A stretch of DNA of 64,000 nt, from NCBI GenBank assembly GCA_020725025.1, contig DYFV01000012.1, positions 1-64,000 of the forward strand, given 5' to 3'. Positions 17,690 to 26,124 of this stretch are shown here, piece after piece. This DNA is from Azoarcus sp. GTDB taxonomy: Bacteria; Pseudomonadota; Gammaproteobacteria; Burkholderiales; Rhodocyclaceae. A model generated the notes under the pieces. It was not told the DNA's origin. It saw only the letters and a program-made list of their open reading frames with translations, and searched no databases. Within the stretch, counting starts at the first letter, position 1. Every line of letters begins with the position of its first letter. The position numbers and the translations under genes are program-made.

Positions 17690-18019
17690 ATGGCATTCGA
17701 CGAAGGTTTGGCGGAGCGGGTGAGGGCGGTCATCGGCCGGCGCGCCGGCGTCACCGAGCGCAAGATGTTCGGCGGCCTCGCCTTCATGCTGAACGGCCAC
17801 ATGTTCGTGGGCCTGCTGGGCGAGACCCTGATGGCGCGCGTCGGGCCGGCGGGCTACGAGGCCGCGCTCGCCGAGCCGCACGTGCGCGAGATGGACTTCA
17901 CCGGGCGGCCGATGCGTGGCTACGTATACGTGGCGCCGGAGGGGATAGACGGGGACGCGGAGCTCGCGCGCTGGGTGGAGCGCTGCATGGCGTTCGTCGG
18001 CACGCTGCCGCAGAAGTGA
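17690..18019 (+). CDS. TfoX N-terminal domain protein
   Basis: A 109-residue protein consisting of the TfoX N-terminal domain, with ITERKMFGG-like TERKMFGGLAFMLNGHMFVGL and RPMRGYVYV as landmarks. Full TfoX/Sxy regulates competence, but stand-alone N-terminal-domain proteins are common and their role is not settled. GGAGG lies four bases before ATG 17690, which decides this start over ATG 17678. It is divergent from the diguanylate cyclase gene and appears to be monocistronic. Confidence 0.85.
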   Translation: MAFDEGLAERVRAVIGRRAGVTERKMFGGLAFMLNGHMFVGLLGETLMARVGPAGYEAALAEPHVREMDFTGRPMRGYVYVAPEGIDGDAELARWVERCMAFVGTLPQK

Positions 18020-18081
18020 AGGCGCGCCCTGCGCGAAGGGACCTCGGGCAGCCGTCATCCCCCAAGCGCAGACCGGCCTCC

Positions 18082-18116
18082 GTAGGAGCGGCGGAAGCCG
18101 CGAACCTCCCGCTCCT
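18082..18116. repeat. REP-like palindrome (GTAGGAGCGG type)
   Basis: GTAGGAGCGGCGGAAGCCGC contains an inner CGGC/GCCG hairpin. The outer arms AGGAGCGG (18084-18091) and CCGCTCCT (18109-18116) are inverted. It resembles the GTAGGAGCGGCTTNAGCCGCGA elements common between genes in pseudomonads and relatives. It lies in the 246-base gap between the TfoX gene and the methyltransferase gene. Only this one copy was seen. Confidence 0.6.
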
Positions 18117-18265
18117 GGGTGGATTCAGTGCCGCCGTTCGATGAATGCGCACGGGGGCGGCGCCGCGGTTATCATCCGCGGGCCGCCGCACATGCCGATC
18201 CGCCTCCCGATGACCTGCCCTTCCCCTTGCCGCCGCACCGCCCGGCCCGACCGGAGCCGCCGTCC

Positions 18266-19498
18266 ATGAGCGCCCAACTGGGACTCGGCCTGCGCGACGT
18301 CGCCGCCCTCGGCCAGGTGTTCACGCCCGAGCCGGTGGTGCGCGCCATGCTCGCGCTTCGCCGCAACCGCGGCCGCGTGCTCGAGCCCGCCTGCGGCGAC
18401 GGCGCCTTCCTGCGCCATCTGCCGCCCGGCACGGTGGGGGTGGAGTGCGATCCGACCCACTGCCCGCCGGGCGCGCTGAACCTCGACTTCTTCGCCTATC
18501 CGCTGCGCGAGCAGTTCGAAACCGTCATCGGCAATCCTCCCTACGTCCGCTTCCAGGACATCCCGACGGCCACCCGCAACCGGCTGCACGCCGAGCACTT
18601 CGACGGGCGCTCCAACCTCTACCTCTTCTTCATCGAGAAGTGCCTGCGCCACCTCGCGCCGGGCGGCGAGCTCATCTTCATCACGCCACGGGACTTCCTC
18701 AAGGCGACCTCGGCGGTGAAGCTCAACCGCCTGCTCTTCACGGCCGGCACCATCACCGACGCCATCGAGCTCGGCGACGCCCGGGTGTTCGACGACGCGG
18801 TGCCCAACTGCCTCATCTGGCGCTTCGAGAAGGGCTGCTTCGAGCGCACCATGCGCTACGCCGAGATCGGCGCCGGCCAGCCGCTCGCGCCCGCCCTCGC
18901 CGCGCCGGCGTGGGAGACGCGTCACCTCGTGGAATGCGCGGGCCACCTGATGTTCGCCCGCGGCGACTACCCGCTGCGGCTCTCGGACATCGCCTTCGTC
19001 AAGGTCGGCGCAGTGTCCGGGGCGGACGACCTTTACGCCGATCCCGCGCTCGGCAACCGCGACTTCGTCTGCTCGTCCACCGTGCGCACCGGCCAGACGC
19101 GGCGCATGCTGTGGATCGACCCGGCCGACCCGCCCCCGGCGGCGCTGCTGCCCCACAAGGCCCGCCTCATCGCGCGCCGGGTGGCGGACTTCGACGAGTC
19201 GAACTGGTGGCAGTGGGGCCGGGGCTACCACCAGTCGGACCGCCCTCGGGTGTACGTGAACGGCAAGACGCGCGCGGCCGCGCCCTTCTTCCTGCACGAC
19301 TGCCCGCACTACGACGGCTCGGTGCTGGCCGTCTTCCCGCGCCGCAGCGACATCGATCTCGCGGACTTCCGGGACGCCCTGAACGGCGTGGACTGGGCCG
19401 ACCTCGGCTTCGTGTGCGACGGCCGCCACCTCTTCACCCAGCGCAGCCTGGAAAACGCGCCCCTGCCCGCGGAGTTTCTCGCCTTCGCGCCGGTCTGA
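18266..19498 (+). CDS. Orphan N6-adenine DNA methyltransferase
   Basis: A 410-residue protein with the class I methyltransferase layout. It has a GQVFTP N-terminal motif (as in Eco57I/TaqI-type enzymes), the SAM-binding VLEPACGDGAFL (about 37-48) and catalytic NPPY at 90-93, diagnostic of N6-adenine methylation. The C-terminal half (FVKVGAVSGADDLYAD, NWWQWGRGYH) is likely the target-recognition part. No endonuclease, specificity subunit or second methyltransferase is adjacent, so it looks solitary. A GGAG ribosome site precedes ATG 18266; an upstream ATG at 18119 would add a proline-rich, unstructured tail. A strong terminator (19555-19587) follows. It might regulate gene expression or be the remnant of a restriction system. 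Confidence 0.85.
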   Translation: MSAQLGLGLRDVAALGQVFTPEPVVRAMLALRRNRGRVLEPACGDGAFLRHLPPGTVGVECDPTHCPPGALNLDFFAYPLREQFETVIGNPPYVRFQDIPTATRNRLHAEHFDGRSNLYLFFIEKCLRHLAPGGELIFITPRDFLKATSAVKLNRLLFTAGTITDAIELGDARVFDDAVPNCLIWRFEKGCFERTMRYAEIGAGQPLAPALAAPAWETRHLVECAGHLMFARGDYPLRLSDIAFVKVGAVSGADDLYADPALGNRDFVCSSTVRTGQTRRMLWIDPADPPPAALLPHKARLIARRVADFDESNWWQWGRGYHQSDRPRVYVNGKTRAAAPFFLHDCPHYDGSVLAVFPRRSDIDLADFRDALNGVDWADLGFVCDGRHLFTQRSLENAPLPAEFLAFAPV

Positions 19499-19528
19499 CG
19501 CGTAGGCATGCGCGAAGTCGGGCTGGTG

Positions 19529-19534
19529 TAATAT
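19529..19534 (+). promoter_or_regulatory. Candidate -10 element for gshA
   Basis: TAATAT sits in a locally AT-rich stretch (GTGTAATATTG) right after the methyltransferase stop and is preceded by TG, so it could act as an extended -10. No good -35 is visible. If it is used, the transcript would start near 19541 and read through the hairpin at 19555-19587 before gshA. Confidence 0.4.
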
Positions 19535-19554
19535 TGCCCGCAATCAATTTCCGC

Positions 19555-19587
19555 CGCCGCAGCCGCCCCCGACTGCGGCGCTTTTTT
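19555..19587 (+). terminator. Intrinsic terminator just before gshA
   Basis: An 8-bp stem CGCCGCAG / CTGCGGCG with a 10-base loop is followed by GCTTTTTT (T-run 19582-19587). It ends only 13 bases before the gshA start codon. It can terminate the methyltransferase transcript. If the -10 at 19529 is real, it would act as an attenuator within the gshA leader. Confidence 0.75.
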
Positions 19588-19599
19588 CGAGAACAGCCC

Positions 19600-20892
19600 A
19601 TGGTTCCTCATCTGACGACCGCGCTTACCGGCCCGTTGCTCGAGCTGGAACGCCGCTTCCTGGACAACGCGAGCGAGATCGAGCAGTGGATGCGCGTGCA
19701 GTGGCAGGACCACATGCCGCCCTTCTACGGCTCCACCGACCTGCGCAACTCCGGCTTCAAGCTCGCCCCGGTGGACATGAACCTCTTCCCCGGCGGCTTC
19801 AACAACCTCAACGACGTCTTCATGCCCCTGTGCGTGCAGGCGGCGCAGTCGGCCATCGAGCGCATCTGCCCGGATGCGCGCAAGCTCCTGCTGATTCCGG
19901 AGAACCACACGCGCAACCGCTTCTACCTGCAGAACGTGGCGAAGCTCATGAACGTGCTGAAGCTCACCGGGCTGCAGGTGCGGGTGGGCTCCCTGATCCC
20001 CGACATCACCGAGCCCACCACGCTCGAGCTCGACGACGGCGCCACGCTGACCCTCGAGCCGCTGGTGCGCCACGACGGGCGGGTGGGGCTCGAGGGCTTC
20101 GACCCCTGCGCGATCCTGTTGAACAACGACCTCTCCGCCGGCGTGCCGCCCATCCTCTCCGGCATCGACGGCCAGTGGGTGATCCCGCCCCTGCATGCCG
20201 GCTGGCACACCCGCCGCAAGTCGGTGCACGCGGCCGCCTACGATCGCGTGGCGCGCGAGTTCGCCGAGGTGATCGGCATCGACCCGTGGCACATCAACCC
20301 CGAGTTCCGGGTATGCGGACAGATCAACTTCCAGGAGCGCACCGGCGAGGAGTGTCTCGCCGCCCAGGTCGATCAGCTGCTCGCCCGCATCCGCGAGAAG
20401 TACCGCGAGTACGGCGTCGACGAGACGCCCTTCGTCGTGGTGAAGGCCGACGCCGGCACCTACGGCATGGGCGTGATGACGGTGAAGGACGCCTCCGAGG
20501 TGATCGGCCTGAACCGCCGCCAGCGCAACAAGATGGCGGTGGTGAAGGAGGGTCTGCAGGTGCACGAGGTGATCATCCAGGAAGGCGTGCACACCTTCGA
20601 GACGGTGGAAGGCGCGGTCGCCGAGCCCGTCGTCTACATGATCGATCACTATGTGGTGGGCGGCTTCTACCGGGTGCACACGGAGCGCGGCCGCGACGAG
20701 AACCTCAACGCCCCCGGCATGCACTTCAAGCCGCTCGCGTTCGAAACCTGCTGCACCCTGCCCGACTGCAAGCAGGGGCCGGACGCGGCGCCTAACCGTT
20801 TCTACGCCTACGGCGTGGTGGCACGATTGGCGCTGCTGGCGGCGTCCGTGGAGATCGAGGAGACGGCGCCGGTGGAGGAAGCGCTGGTCTAG
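19600..20892 (+). CDS. gshA: Glutamate-cysteine ligase (ferrooxidans type)
   Basis: A 430-residue cytoplasmic enzyme for the first step of glutathione synthesis, joining glutamate and cysteine with ATP. It belongs to the proteobacterial GshA type first described in Acidithiobacillus, unrelated in length to the E. coli form. Landmarks are PPFYGSTDLRNSGFKLAPVDMNLFPGGFNNL, LLLIPENHTRN, VVKADAGTYGMGVMTV and YRVHTERGRDENLNAPG. It is followed after 104 bases by gshB, so the two-step pathway is clustered. The start codon at 19600 comes 13 bases after a terminator hairpin, with only a weak GAG ribosome site, which suggests regulated or low translation. Confidence 0.93.
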   Translation: MVPHLTTALTGPLLELERRFLDNASEIEQWMRVQWQDHMPPFYGSTDLRNSGFKLAPVDMNLFPGGFNNLNDVFMPLCVQAAQSAIERICPDARKLLLIPENHTRNRFYLQNVAKLMNVLKLTGLQVRVGSLIPDITEPTTLELDDGATLTLEPLVRHDGRVGLEGFDPCAILLNNDLSAGVPPILSGIDGQWVIPPLHAGWHTRRKSVHAAAYDRVAREFAEVIGIDPWHINPEFRVCGQINFQERTGEECLAAQVDQLLARIREKYREYGVDETPFVVVKADAGTYGMGVMTVKDASEVIGLNRRQRNKMAVVKEGLQVHEVIIQEGVHTFETVEGAVAEPVVYMIDHYVVGGFYRVHTERGRDENLNAPGMHFKPLAFETCCTLPDCKQGPDAAPNRFYAYGVVARLALLAASVEIEETAPVEEALV

Positions 20893-20903
20893 CCGGGGTT
20901 TTC

Positions 20904-20929
20904 TCCCTCCCCTTCAAAGGGGGGAGGGA
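20904..20929. repeat. CCCTCCCC palindromic repeat, copy 1
   Basis: TCCCTCCCC and GGGGGGAGGGA arms around TTCAAA lie 12 bases after the gshA stop. This matches the type at 54718-54739 and 54857-54877. Such C-rich/G-rich hairpins recur between genes in many proteobacteria and may act as bidirectional terminators. Confidence 0.65.
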
Positions 20930-20996
20930 CCTTCCAATATGCGATAGCGGGCCTGATAAGCTTGTCGCGCTGCGCCGTTAGACCATCGGAACGCCC

Positions 20997-21950
20997 ATGA
21001 CCCGCACCCTCAAGCTCGCCTTCGTCCTCGACCCCCTCGACGCCCTGAAGCCGTACAAGGACTCCAGCATCGCGATGATGCGCGAGGCCGCGCGGCGCGG
21101 GCATTCGCTCTTCACCATCCAGCGCGAGGCGCTGATCTGGTCGGAGGGCGCGGTGGCGGCGCGCAATCACGCCATCCGGGTGAACGACGACGACCGCGCC
21201 TGGTACTCGCTCGACGAGCCCGAGCTTACCCCGCTCGCCGCCTTCGACGCGGTGGTGATGCGCCAGGATCCGCCCTTCGATTTCGAGTACATCACCGCCA
21301 CCTGGCTGCTGGAGCGCGCCATGGCGGGCGGGGCGCGGGTGTTCAACCATCCGCGCGCGATCCGCGAGCACTCCGAGAAGCTCGCCATCACCGAGTTTCC
21401 CCAGTTCATGGCGAGCTCGCTGGTCGCACGCGACGCGGTGGACATCCATGCCTTCATCGACCAGATCGGCGACGTGATCCTCAAGCCGCTCGACGGCATG
21501 GGTGGCAGTCAGATCTTCCGGGTGCGGGCCGACGATCCGAACCGCAACGTGATCATCGAGACGCTCACCGCCGAGGGCACGCGCACGATCATGGCCCAGC
21601 GCTACCTGCCGGCGATCGCCGAAGGCGACAAGCGGGTGCTCATCATAGGCGGCGAAGTGGTACCGTACGCCCTCGCGCGCATCCCCAAGGCGGGGGAGAC
21701 CCGCGGCAATCTGGCCGCGGGCGGACGCGGCGTGGCGATGCCGCTGACCGACCGCGAGCGCGAGATCGCCGAACACCTGGCCCCGATCCTGTGGGAGCGC
21801 GGGCTGATGGTGGTGGGGTTGGACGTGATCGGCGGCCACCTCACCGAAATCAACGTCACCAGTCCCACCTGCTTCGTGGAGATCACCACCCAGACCGGAT
21901 TCTCGGTACCCGCCCTCTTCATGGACAAGCTCGAACAGGCGTGCAACTGA
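20997..21950 (+). CDS. gshB: Glutathione synthetase
   Basis: A 317-residue ATP-grasp ligase that adds glycine to gamma-glutamylcysteine. The N-terminal GSH-synthase domain (KLAFVLDPLDALKPYKDSSIAMMREAARRGH) and the ATP-grasp part (VILKPLDGMGGSQIFRV; RYLPAIAEGDKRVLIIGGEVVPYALARIP; GNLAAGGRGV; INVTSPTCFVEI) are complete and of normal length. Its TGA overlaps the ATG of apbE, so the two are translationally coupled. Together with gshA it forms the glutathione locus. Confidence 0.96.
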   Translation: MTRTLKLAFVLDPLDALKPYKDSSIAMMREAARRGHSLFTIQREALIWSEGAVAARNHAIRVNDDDRAWYSLDEPELTPLAAFDAVVMRQDPPFDFEYITATWLLERAMAGGARVFNHPRAIREHSEKLAITEFPQFMASSLVARDAVDIHAFIDQIGDVILKPLDGMGGSQIFRVRADDPNRNVIIETLTAEGTRTIMAQRYLPAIAEGDKRVLIIGGEVVPYALARIPKAGETRGNLAAGGRGVAMPLTDREREIAEHLAPILWERGLMVVGLDVIGGHLTEINVTSPTCFVEITTQTGFSVPALFMDKLEQACN

Positions 21951-23005
21951 TGCGCGCCGTCTTCTTCCGCGCCCCGCTGCGGGCGCTCTTCCTGCTCGCG
22001 CTGCTGGCGGGGTTGCTGGCGGGCTGTTCGCGCCCCCAGCTCTTCCACCAGGAAGCCTACGTCTTCGGCACCCGGGTCGATCTCACCGTCTACGGCGGGT
22101 CGCACGAGCTGGCGAGCGACGCGATGGCGGCCGTGCTGCGGGAGTTCGACCGGCTGCACCACGCCTATCACGCCTGGGAGCCGTCCGAGCTCACCGTGCT
22201 CAACGAGGCCATCGAGCGGCGCGAGCCGGCCGAGGTGTCGGAGGAGCTGGCGAACATGCTGCGCGACGCTCAGAAGCTGGCCGAAACGGGCGACGGCCTG
22301 TTCGACCCGGCCCTGGGCGGCCTCGTCGCCCTGTGGGGCTTCCACAGCGAGGAGTTCACGCCGCGCCGGCCCGACCCCGAGGCCCTGCGGGCGCTGCTCG
22401 AGGAGCGCCCGCGCATGAGCGACCTGATCATCGAAGGCAGGCGGGTGGAGAGCCGCAACCCCTCGGTACAGCTCGACCTGGGCGGCTACGCCAAGGGCTA
22501 TGCGCTCGACCGCGCCGCCGCCATCCTGCGCGACAAGGGCATCACCAACGCGCTCATCAACATCGGCGGCAACGTCATGGCGCTCGGCAGCAAGGGCGAC
22601 GCGCCGTGGCGGCTGGGCATCCAGCATCCCCGCGAGCCGCGCCCCCTCGCCACCCTGCCGCTCTACGACGGCGAGGCGATCGGGACCTCCGGCGACTACC
22701 AGCGCTATTTCGAGCTCGACGGCATGCGCTTTTCGCACCTGCTCGATCCGCGCACCGGCGAGCCGGCGCGCGAGACGCAGTCGCTCACCGTGCTGGTGAC
22801 GCCGCAGGAGCGGGCGGGAACGCTCTCCGACGTGGCGAGCAAGCCCGCATTCATCGCCGGCGACCGGTGGCGCGAGTACATCGCGCGCTACGGCGTCGAG
22901 CATGCGCTGCGCGTGGCAGCCGACGGACGCATCGAGGTCACCAAGGAGATGCGCGCCCGCCTGCAGTTCCCTTCCGGCACCGGGCCGGTCACCGTGGTGG
23001 AGTGA
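21950..23005 (+). CDS. apbE: ApbE-type FAD:protein FMN transferase, lipoprotein
   Basis: A 351-residue exported flavin transferase that attaches FMN to threonines of redox proteins such as Rnf and Nqr subunits. The signal ends in a lipobox LLAGC (Cys26), so it should be anchored to the periplasmic face of a membrane. Family motifs are FGTRVDLTVYG, VQLDLGGYAKGYALDRAA, NALINIGGNVMALG, GTSGDYQRYFELDGMRFSHLLDPRTG and VTPQERAGTLSDVASKP. The start overlaps the gshB stop by one base. No flavoprotein target is encoded in this window. Its place after gshB is probably a case of shared expression rather than shared function. Confidence 0.92.
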   Translation: MRAVFFRAPLRALFLLALLAGLLAGCSRPQLFHQEAYVFGTRVDLTVYGGSHELASDAMAAVLREFDRLHHAYHAWEPSELTVLNEAIERREPAEVSEELANMLRDAQKLAETGDGLFDPALGGLVALWGFHSEEFTPRRPDPEALRALLEERPRMSDLIIEGRRVESRNPSVQLDLGGYAKGYALDRAAAILRDKGITNALINIGGNVMALGSKGDAPWRLGIQHPREPRPLATLPLYDGEAIGTSGDYQRYFELDGMRFSHLLDPRTGEPARETQSLTVLVTPQERAGTLSDVASKPAFIAGDRWREYIARYGVEHALRVAADGRIEVTKEMRARLQFPSGTGPVTVVE

Positions 23006-23059
23006 CGCGGCGATCGCGTCCGATCCGCCGCCGGTTCGACACTGCGACAACTTGAGCCC

Positions 23060-23992
23060 ATGCCCCCCGACCGTTCCGATCTCGACCGCCTCGCCATGGG
23101 TCTCATGGTGATCCTGTGCGCCATGTGGGGCCTGCAGCAGGTGGCGATCAAGGTCGCCAACGCCGGCATCTCGCCGATCTGGCAGGCCGGGCTGCGCTCC
23201 ATCGGCGCCACCGTGCTGGTATGGGCCTGGGCGAGCCTGCGCGGCGTGCGGCTGTGGGCGGCCGACGGCACCCTCGTGCCGGGCATCGTGGCGGGGCTCC
23301 TCTTCGCCGGCGAGTTCGCCCTGATCTTCTGGGCCCTGGAGTACACCAACGCCTCTCGCGGCATCATCTTCCTCTACACCGCGCCCTTCTTCGTCGCCCT
23401 CGGCGCGGTGTGGCTGCTCCCTCACGAGCACATGCGCCGCGCCCAATGGACCGGCATGGCGCTCGCCTTCTGCGGCGTCCTCGCACTCTTCGGGGAGAAC
23501 CTGCTGCGCCCGGCCGGCCAGGCCTGGATCGGCGACCTGATGATCCTCGTTGCCGCCGTGCTGTGGGCGGCCACCACCCTCACCGTCAAGGCGACGCCCC
23601 TCGCACGGGCGCCGGCCGAGAAGACGCTGCTCTATCAGCTCGCGGTCTCCGCCATCGTCCTTCCGCCGCTGTCGCTGGCCTTCGGCGAGCCGGGGGTGTT
23701 CGCGCCGAGCGCGGCGGTTTGGTGGAGCCTCGCCTTCCAGATCGTGATCGTCGCCTCGGCGAGCTATCTCGGCTGGTTCTGGCTGGTGCGCCACTACCCG
23801 GCGACGCGCCTGTCCTCGTTCTCCTTCCTGACGCCGGTGATGGGTGTGCTGTCCGGCGGGCTGCTGCTGGGCGAGGCGCTCACGCCTGCGGTTTTCCTGG
23901 CGCTGGGGCTGGTGGGGGCGGGGATCTGGATCGCGAACCGGCCGGCCCAGGAGCCTGCGGTGGCGGCACGCGAGGTGCCGGCGGATCGCTAG
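23060..23992 (+). CDS. EamA/DMT-family transporter
   Basis: A 310-residue inner-membrane protein with ten predicted helices arranged as two EamA repeats, the first starting LMVILCAMWGLQQVAIKVANAG and the second near WIGDLMILVAAVLWAATTLTVK. DMT transporters of this group export amino acids, nucleosides or other small metabolites; the substrate cannot be told from sequence. The C-terminus overlaps the convergent LysR gene by four bases. It lies 54 bases after apbE and may be the distal gene of the gsh-apbE transcript. Confidence 0.88.
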   Translation: MPPDRSDLDRLAMGLMVILCAMWGLQQVAIKVANAGISPIWQAGLRSIGATVLVWAWASLRGVRLWAADGTLVPGIVAGLLFAGEFALIFWALEYTNASRGIIFLYTAPFFVALGAVWLLPHEHMRRAQWTGMALAFCGVLALFGENLLRPAGQAWIGDLMILVAAVLWAATTLTVKATPLARAPAEKTLLYQLAVSAIVLPPLSLAFGEPGVFAPSAAVWWSLAFQIVIVASASYLGWFWLVRHYPATRLSSFSFLTPVMGVLSGGLLLGEALTPAVFLALGLVGAGIWIANRPAQEPAVAAREVPADR

Positions 23993-24903
23993 AGCGACGG
24001 GCTCTCGGGTCGGCCCTTCGCCTCCCCCCTCAACCACTCCATGAAGCGCGCCACCTCCGGCCTTTCCGCGCCCGGCCCCGGGACCAGCCAGTAGCCGCGC
24101 CCCTCCACCACCCGCCGCCCGCATCCCACCGGCACCAGCCGCCCCTCGGCGAGCAGGTGGTCGATGAGCTCCTGCCGTCCGAGCGCGACCCCCTGACCCG
24201 CCACGGCGGCATGGATCAGCTGGTCGTAATGGTTGTAGCCCACCACCGCGCGCGGCCGCAGGTCGGCGAGTCCGGTGGCCGTGAGCCACTCCTGCCAGCG
24301 CAGCGAGGGGTAGGTCGGATCGTCGAACTCGAGCAGCACCGTCTGCGGCAGCGTGTCCCGGTCGAGCCGGCGCGCGGCCACGGCGGGGCTCGCCACCGGG
24401 ATGACGGTCTCGCCGAAGAGGCGCTCCGCGCCGGGCGGGGCGTCCCGGTCGGCACAGTAGCGCAGGGCGAGGTCGACTCCTTCCCGCGCCAGGTCCACGA
24501 TCCGGTTGCCCGCTGCGATCCGCACATCGATGTCCGGATGCTGCGCCTGGAAGTGCGCGAGCCGCGGCACCAGCCACAAGGCCGAGATGCCGATGCTGGA
24601 GGTGACCGTCACAGGACGTGGGCCGGGTGCGCGCAAAGCCTCGGCCAGGCGGGCGTACTCGTCGAGCCATCCTTCCGCGGCCGAGGCGAGCCGAGCGCCT
24701 TCGGGCGTGAGCGCGAGGCTGCGGATGCCGCGCACGAAGAGCGGCACGCCCAGTGCCGACTCCAGCGTCTGGACCTGGCGGCTGACCGCGGACTGGGTGA
24801 GATGGAGCTCCTCGGCGGCGCGGGTGAAGCTCAGGTGGCGGGCGGCGGCCACGAAGCCGCGCAGGGGGTCGAGCGGGGGTAGGCGCAGGAGCGGGTTATG
24901 CAT
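23989..24903 (-). CDS. LysR-type regulator, GcvA-like
   Basis: A 304-residue regulator with an N-terminal winged helix (LDPLRGFVAAARHLSFTRAAEELHLTQSAVSRQVQTLESALGVPLFVR) and a periplasmic-binding-fold effector domain (VTVTSSIGISALWLVPRLAHFQAQHPDIDVRIA; VDLALRYCAD; AVAGQGVALGRQELIDHLLAEGRLVPV). The pattern is closest to GcvA-type members. It is divergent from the DUF2917 gene, and the 128-base space between them holds a perfect 17-base dyad with the T-N11-A form, so it probably controls itself and that gene. Confidence 0.92.
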   Translation of the reverse strand: MHNPLLRLPPLDPLRGFVAAARHLSFTRAAEELHLTQSAVSRQVQTLESALGVPLFVRGIRSLALTPEGARLASAAEGWLDEYARLAEALRAPGPRPVTVTSSIGISALWLVPRLAHFQAQHPDIDVRIAAGNRIVDLAREGVDLALRYCADRDAPPGAERLFGETVIPVASPAVAARRLDRDTLPQTVLLEFDDPTYPSLRWQEWLTATGLADLRPRAVVGYNHYDQLIHAAVAGQGVALGRQELIDHLLAEGRLVPVGCGRRVVEGRGYWLVPGPGAERPEVARFMEWLRGEAKGRPESPSL

Positions 24904-24988
24904 GAGTTTTTCGCATCGAAACGATGCCGTTTTTCCGTTTGTACGGCTTCACCGTCGTGACGATACTCCGTTCATGGCGACCCGGATA

Positions 24989-25005
24989 GATGCACAAAGT
25001 GCATC
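24989..25005. promoter_or_regulatory. Probable LysR operator (T-N11-A dyad)
   Basis: GATGCAC-AAA-GTGCATC is a perfect inverted repeat with 7-base arms. Within it ATGCACAAAGTGCAT fits the T-N11-A rule for LysR boxes. It lies between the divergent LysR and DUF2917 genes, 27 bases before the DUF2917 start. Confidence 0.65.
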
Positions 25006-25031
25006 CGTGGTACGCCCCGACGGAGGCTGTC

Positions 25032-25382
25032 ATGGAAACCCGCAAGCAAATCTCCCGCATCACCCTGGCACCGCGCGAGGCGATCCTGCTCGACCATGCC
25101 GCCGGTATGGAAGTGACGGTCCGGCGCGGCCGCCTGTGGCTTACCCAGTACGGCGACAGCCGCGACATCGTGCTCGGGCCGGGCCAATCCTTCGCGATGA
25201 CACTTCCGTCCGGCCTGGCGATGAGCGCGGGCGGCGAGGTCGACTTCCTGCTGCGCCCGGCCGTGCCGGCCAGACGCAGCGGCGGCTGGCTGCGGCGGTT
25301 CGCCGGCCTTTTCGACCCGCGCTGGAGCAGCGCCGCCTCGCGCTCGCTTGAAGGGCGGCTGCGGATGCACCGGGCGGCGTAA
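25032..25382 (+). CDS. DUF2917 protein
   Basis: A 116-residue protein with the DUF2917 pattern: ITLAPREAILLDHAAGMEVTVRRGRLWLTQYGDSRDIVLGPGQSFAM. This is a small cupin-like beta fold common in betaproteobacteria and usually next to a GcvA-like LysR gene, as here. Function is unknown. The C-terminal half is arginine-rich (RRSGGWLRRFAGLFDPRW). GGAGG five to six bases before ATG 25032 decides this start over the upstream ATG at 24990, which lies inside the operator dyad. Confidence 0.85.
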   Translation: METRKQISRITLAPREAILLDHAAGMEVTVRRGRLWLTQYGDSRDIVLGPGQSFAMTLPSGLAMSAGGEVDFLLRPAVPARRSGGWLRRFAGLFDPRWSSAASRSLEGRLRMHRAA

Positions 25383-25393
25383 GCGCCGCCTGC

Positions 25394-25425
25394 CCCGGAT
25401 CTCGTCGCACTCCGTCCGGGCTACG
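25394..25425 (-). repeat. GTAGCCCGGAT-type palindrome, copy 1
   Basis: On the minus strand it reads GTAGCCCGGACGGAG...GATCCGGGG, an imperfect hairpin that belongs to the family at 26121, 34157, 39096, 39151 and 51085. It starts 12 bases after the DUF2917 stop. Confidence 0.7.
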
Positions 25426-25521
25426 GAAGACCTGCCGGACACAGGTGGCGTAAGCTGTCGGCGGCGGCCGGGAATGGGGCTTGCGAGGCCGGGAGTCCGG
25501 ACAGGATGACAGGAGAGGCAG

Positions 25522-26124
25522 ATGTCGCGACCGACGATGGAGCTGTGGTACGAGTTCGCCAGTTCCTATTCCTACCTCACGGTGATGCGCGTCGAGCCGC
25601 TCGCCCGGGAGGCGGGCGTGGAGGTGGTGTGGCGGCCCTTCCTGCTCGGCCCGGTGTTCCTCGCGCTCGGATGGAACGACTCGCCGTTCAACATCTACCC
25701 GCCCAAGGGGCGCTACATGTGGCGCGATCTCACCCGGCTCGCGGCCAAGTACGGGCTGCCCTTCCGGGTGCCGAGCCAGTTTCCGCGCAACGGCCTGCTC
25801 GCCGCCCGGGTCGCGCTGCGTCTGGCTCACACGGACACGGAGGGAGCGTTTTCGCGCGGGGTGATGCACGCCAACTTCGCCGAGGACCGGGATATTTCCG
25901 ATCCGGGGGTGATCGCGGACATCCTGCACGGACTGGGCCTGTCGCCCGATCCCCTGCTGGCCGAAGCGGTCACGCCGGAGAACAAGCTCGCACTGCGCCG
26001 TCAGACCGAGCGCGCCGCCGAGCTGGGGCTGTTCGGTGCGCCCAGCTTCCGGGTGGGCGAGGAGCTGTTCTGGGGCAACGACCGGCTGGAAGACGCCCTG
26101 GAGTGGGCGGTGCGGCACGTGTAG
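25522..26124 (+). CDS. 2-hydroxychromene-2-carboxylate isomerase-like protein
   Basis: A 200-residue DsbA-fold protein of the HCCA isomerase / kappa-class glutathione transferase group. It has the substrate-side ELWYEFASSYSYL start, where Ser replaces a catalytic Cys pair, plus RDLTRLAAKYGLPFRVP and GAPSFRVGEELFWGNDRLEDAL near the end. Classical members isomerise a naphthalene-degradation intermediate using glutathione, but no aromatic-degradation genes are nearby, so the true substrate is unknown. ACAGGAGAGGCAG gives a strong ribosome site. The TAG stop lies inside the palindromic repeat 26121-26155. Confidence 0.9.
   Translation: MSRPTMELWYEFASSYSYLTVMRVEPLAREAGVEVVWRPFLLGPVFLALGWNDSPFNIYPPKGRYMWRDLTRLAAKYGLPFRVPSQFPRNGLLAARVALRLAHTDTEGAFSRGVMHANFAEDRDISDPGVIADILHGLGLSPDPLLAEAVTPENKLALRRQTERAAELGLFGAPSFRVGEELFWGNDRLEDALEWAVRHV

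Noticed and set aside
21602-24670. 1022-codon minus-strand ORF
   Set aside because: Antisense to gshB, apbE and the EamA transporter, all of which carry clear family motifs.
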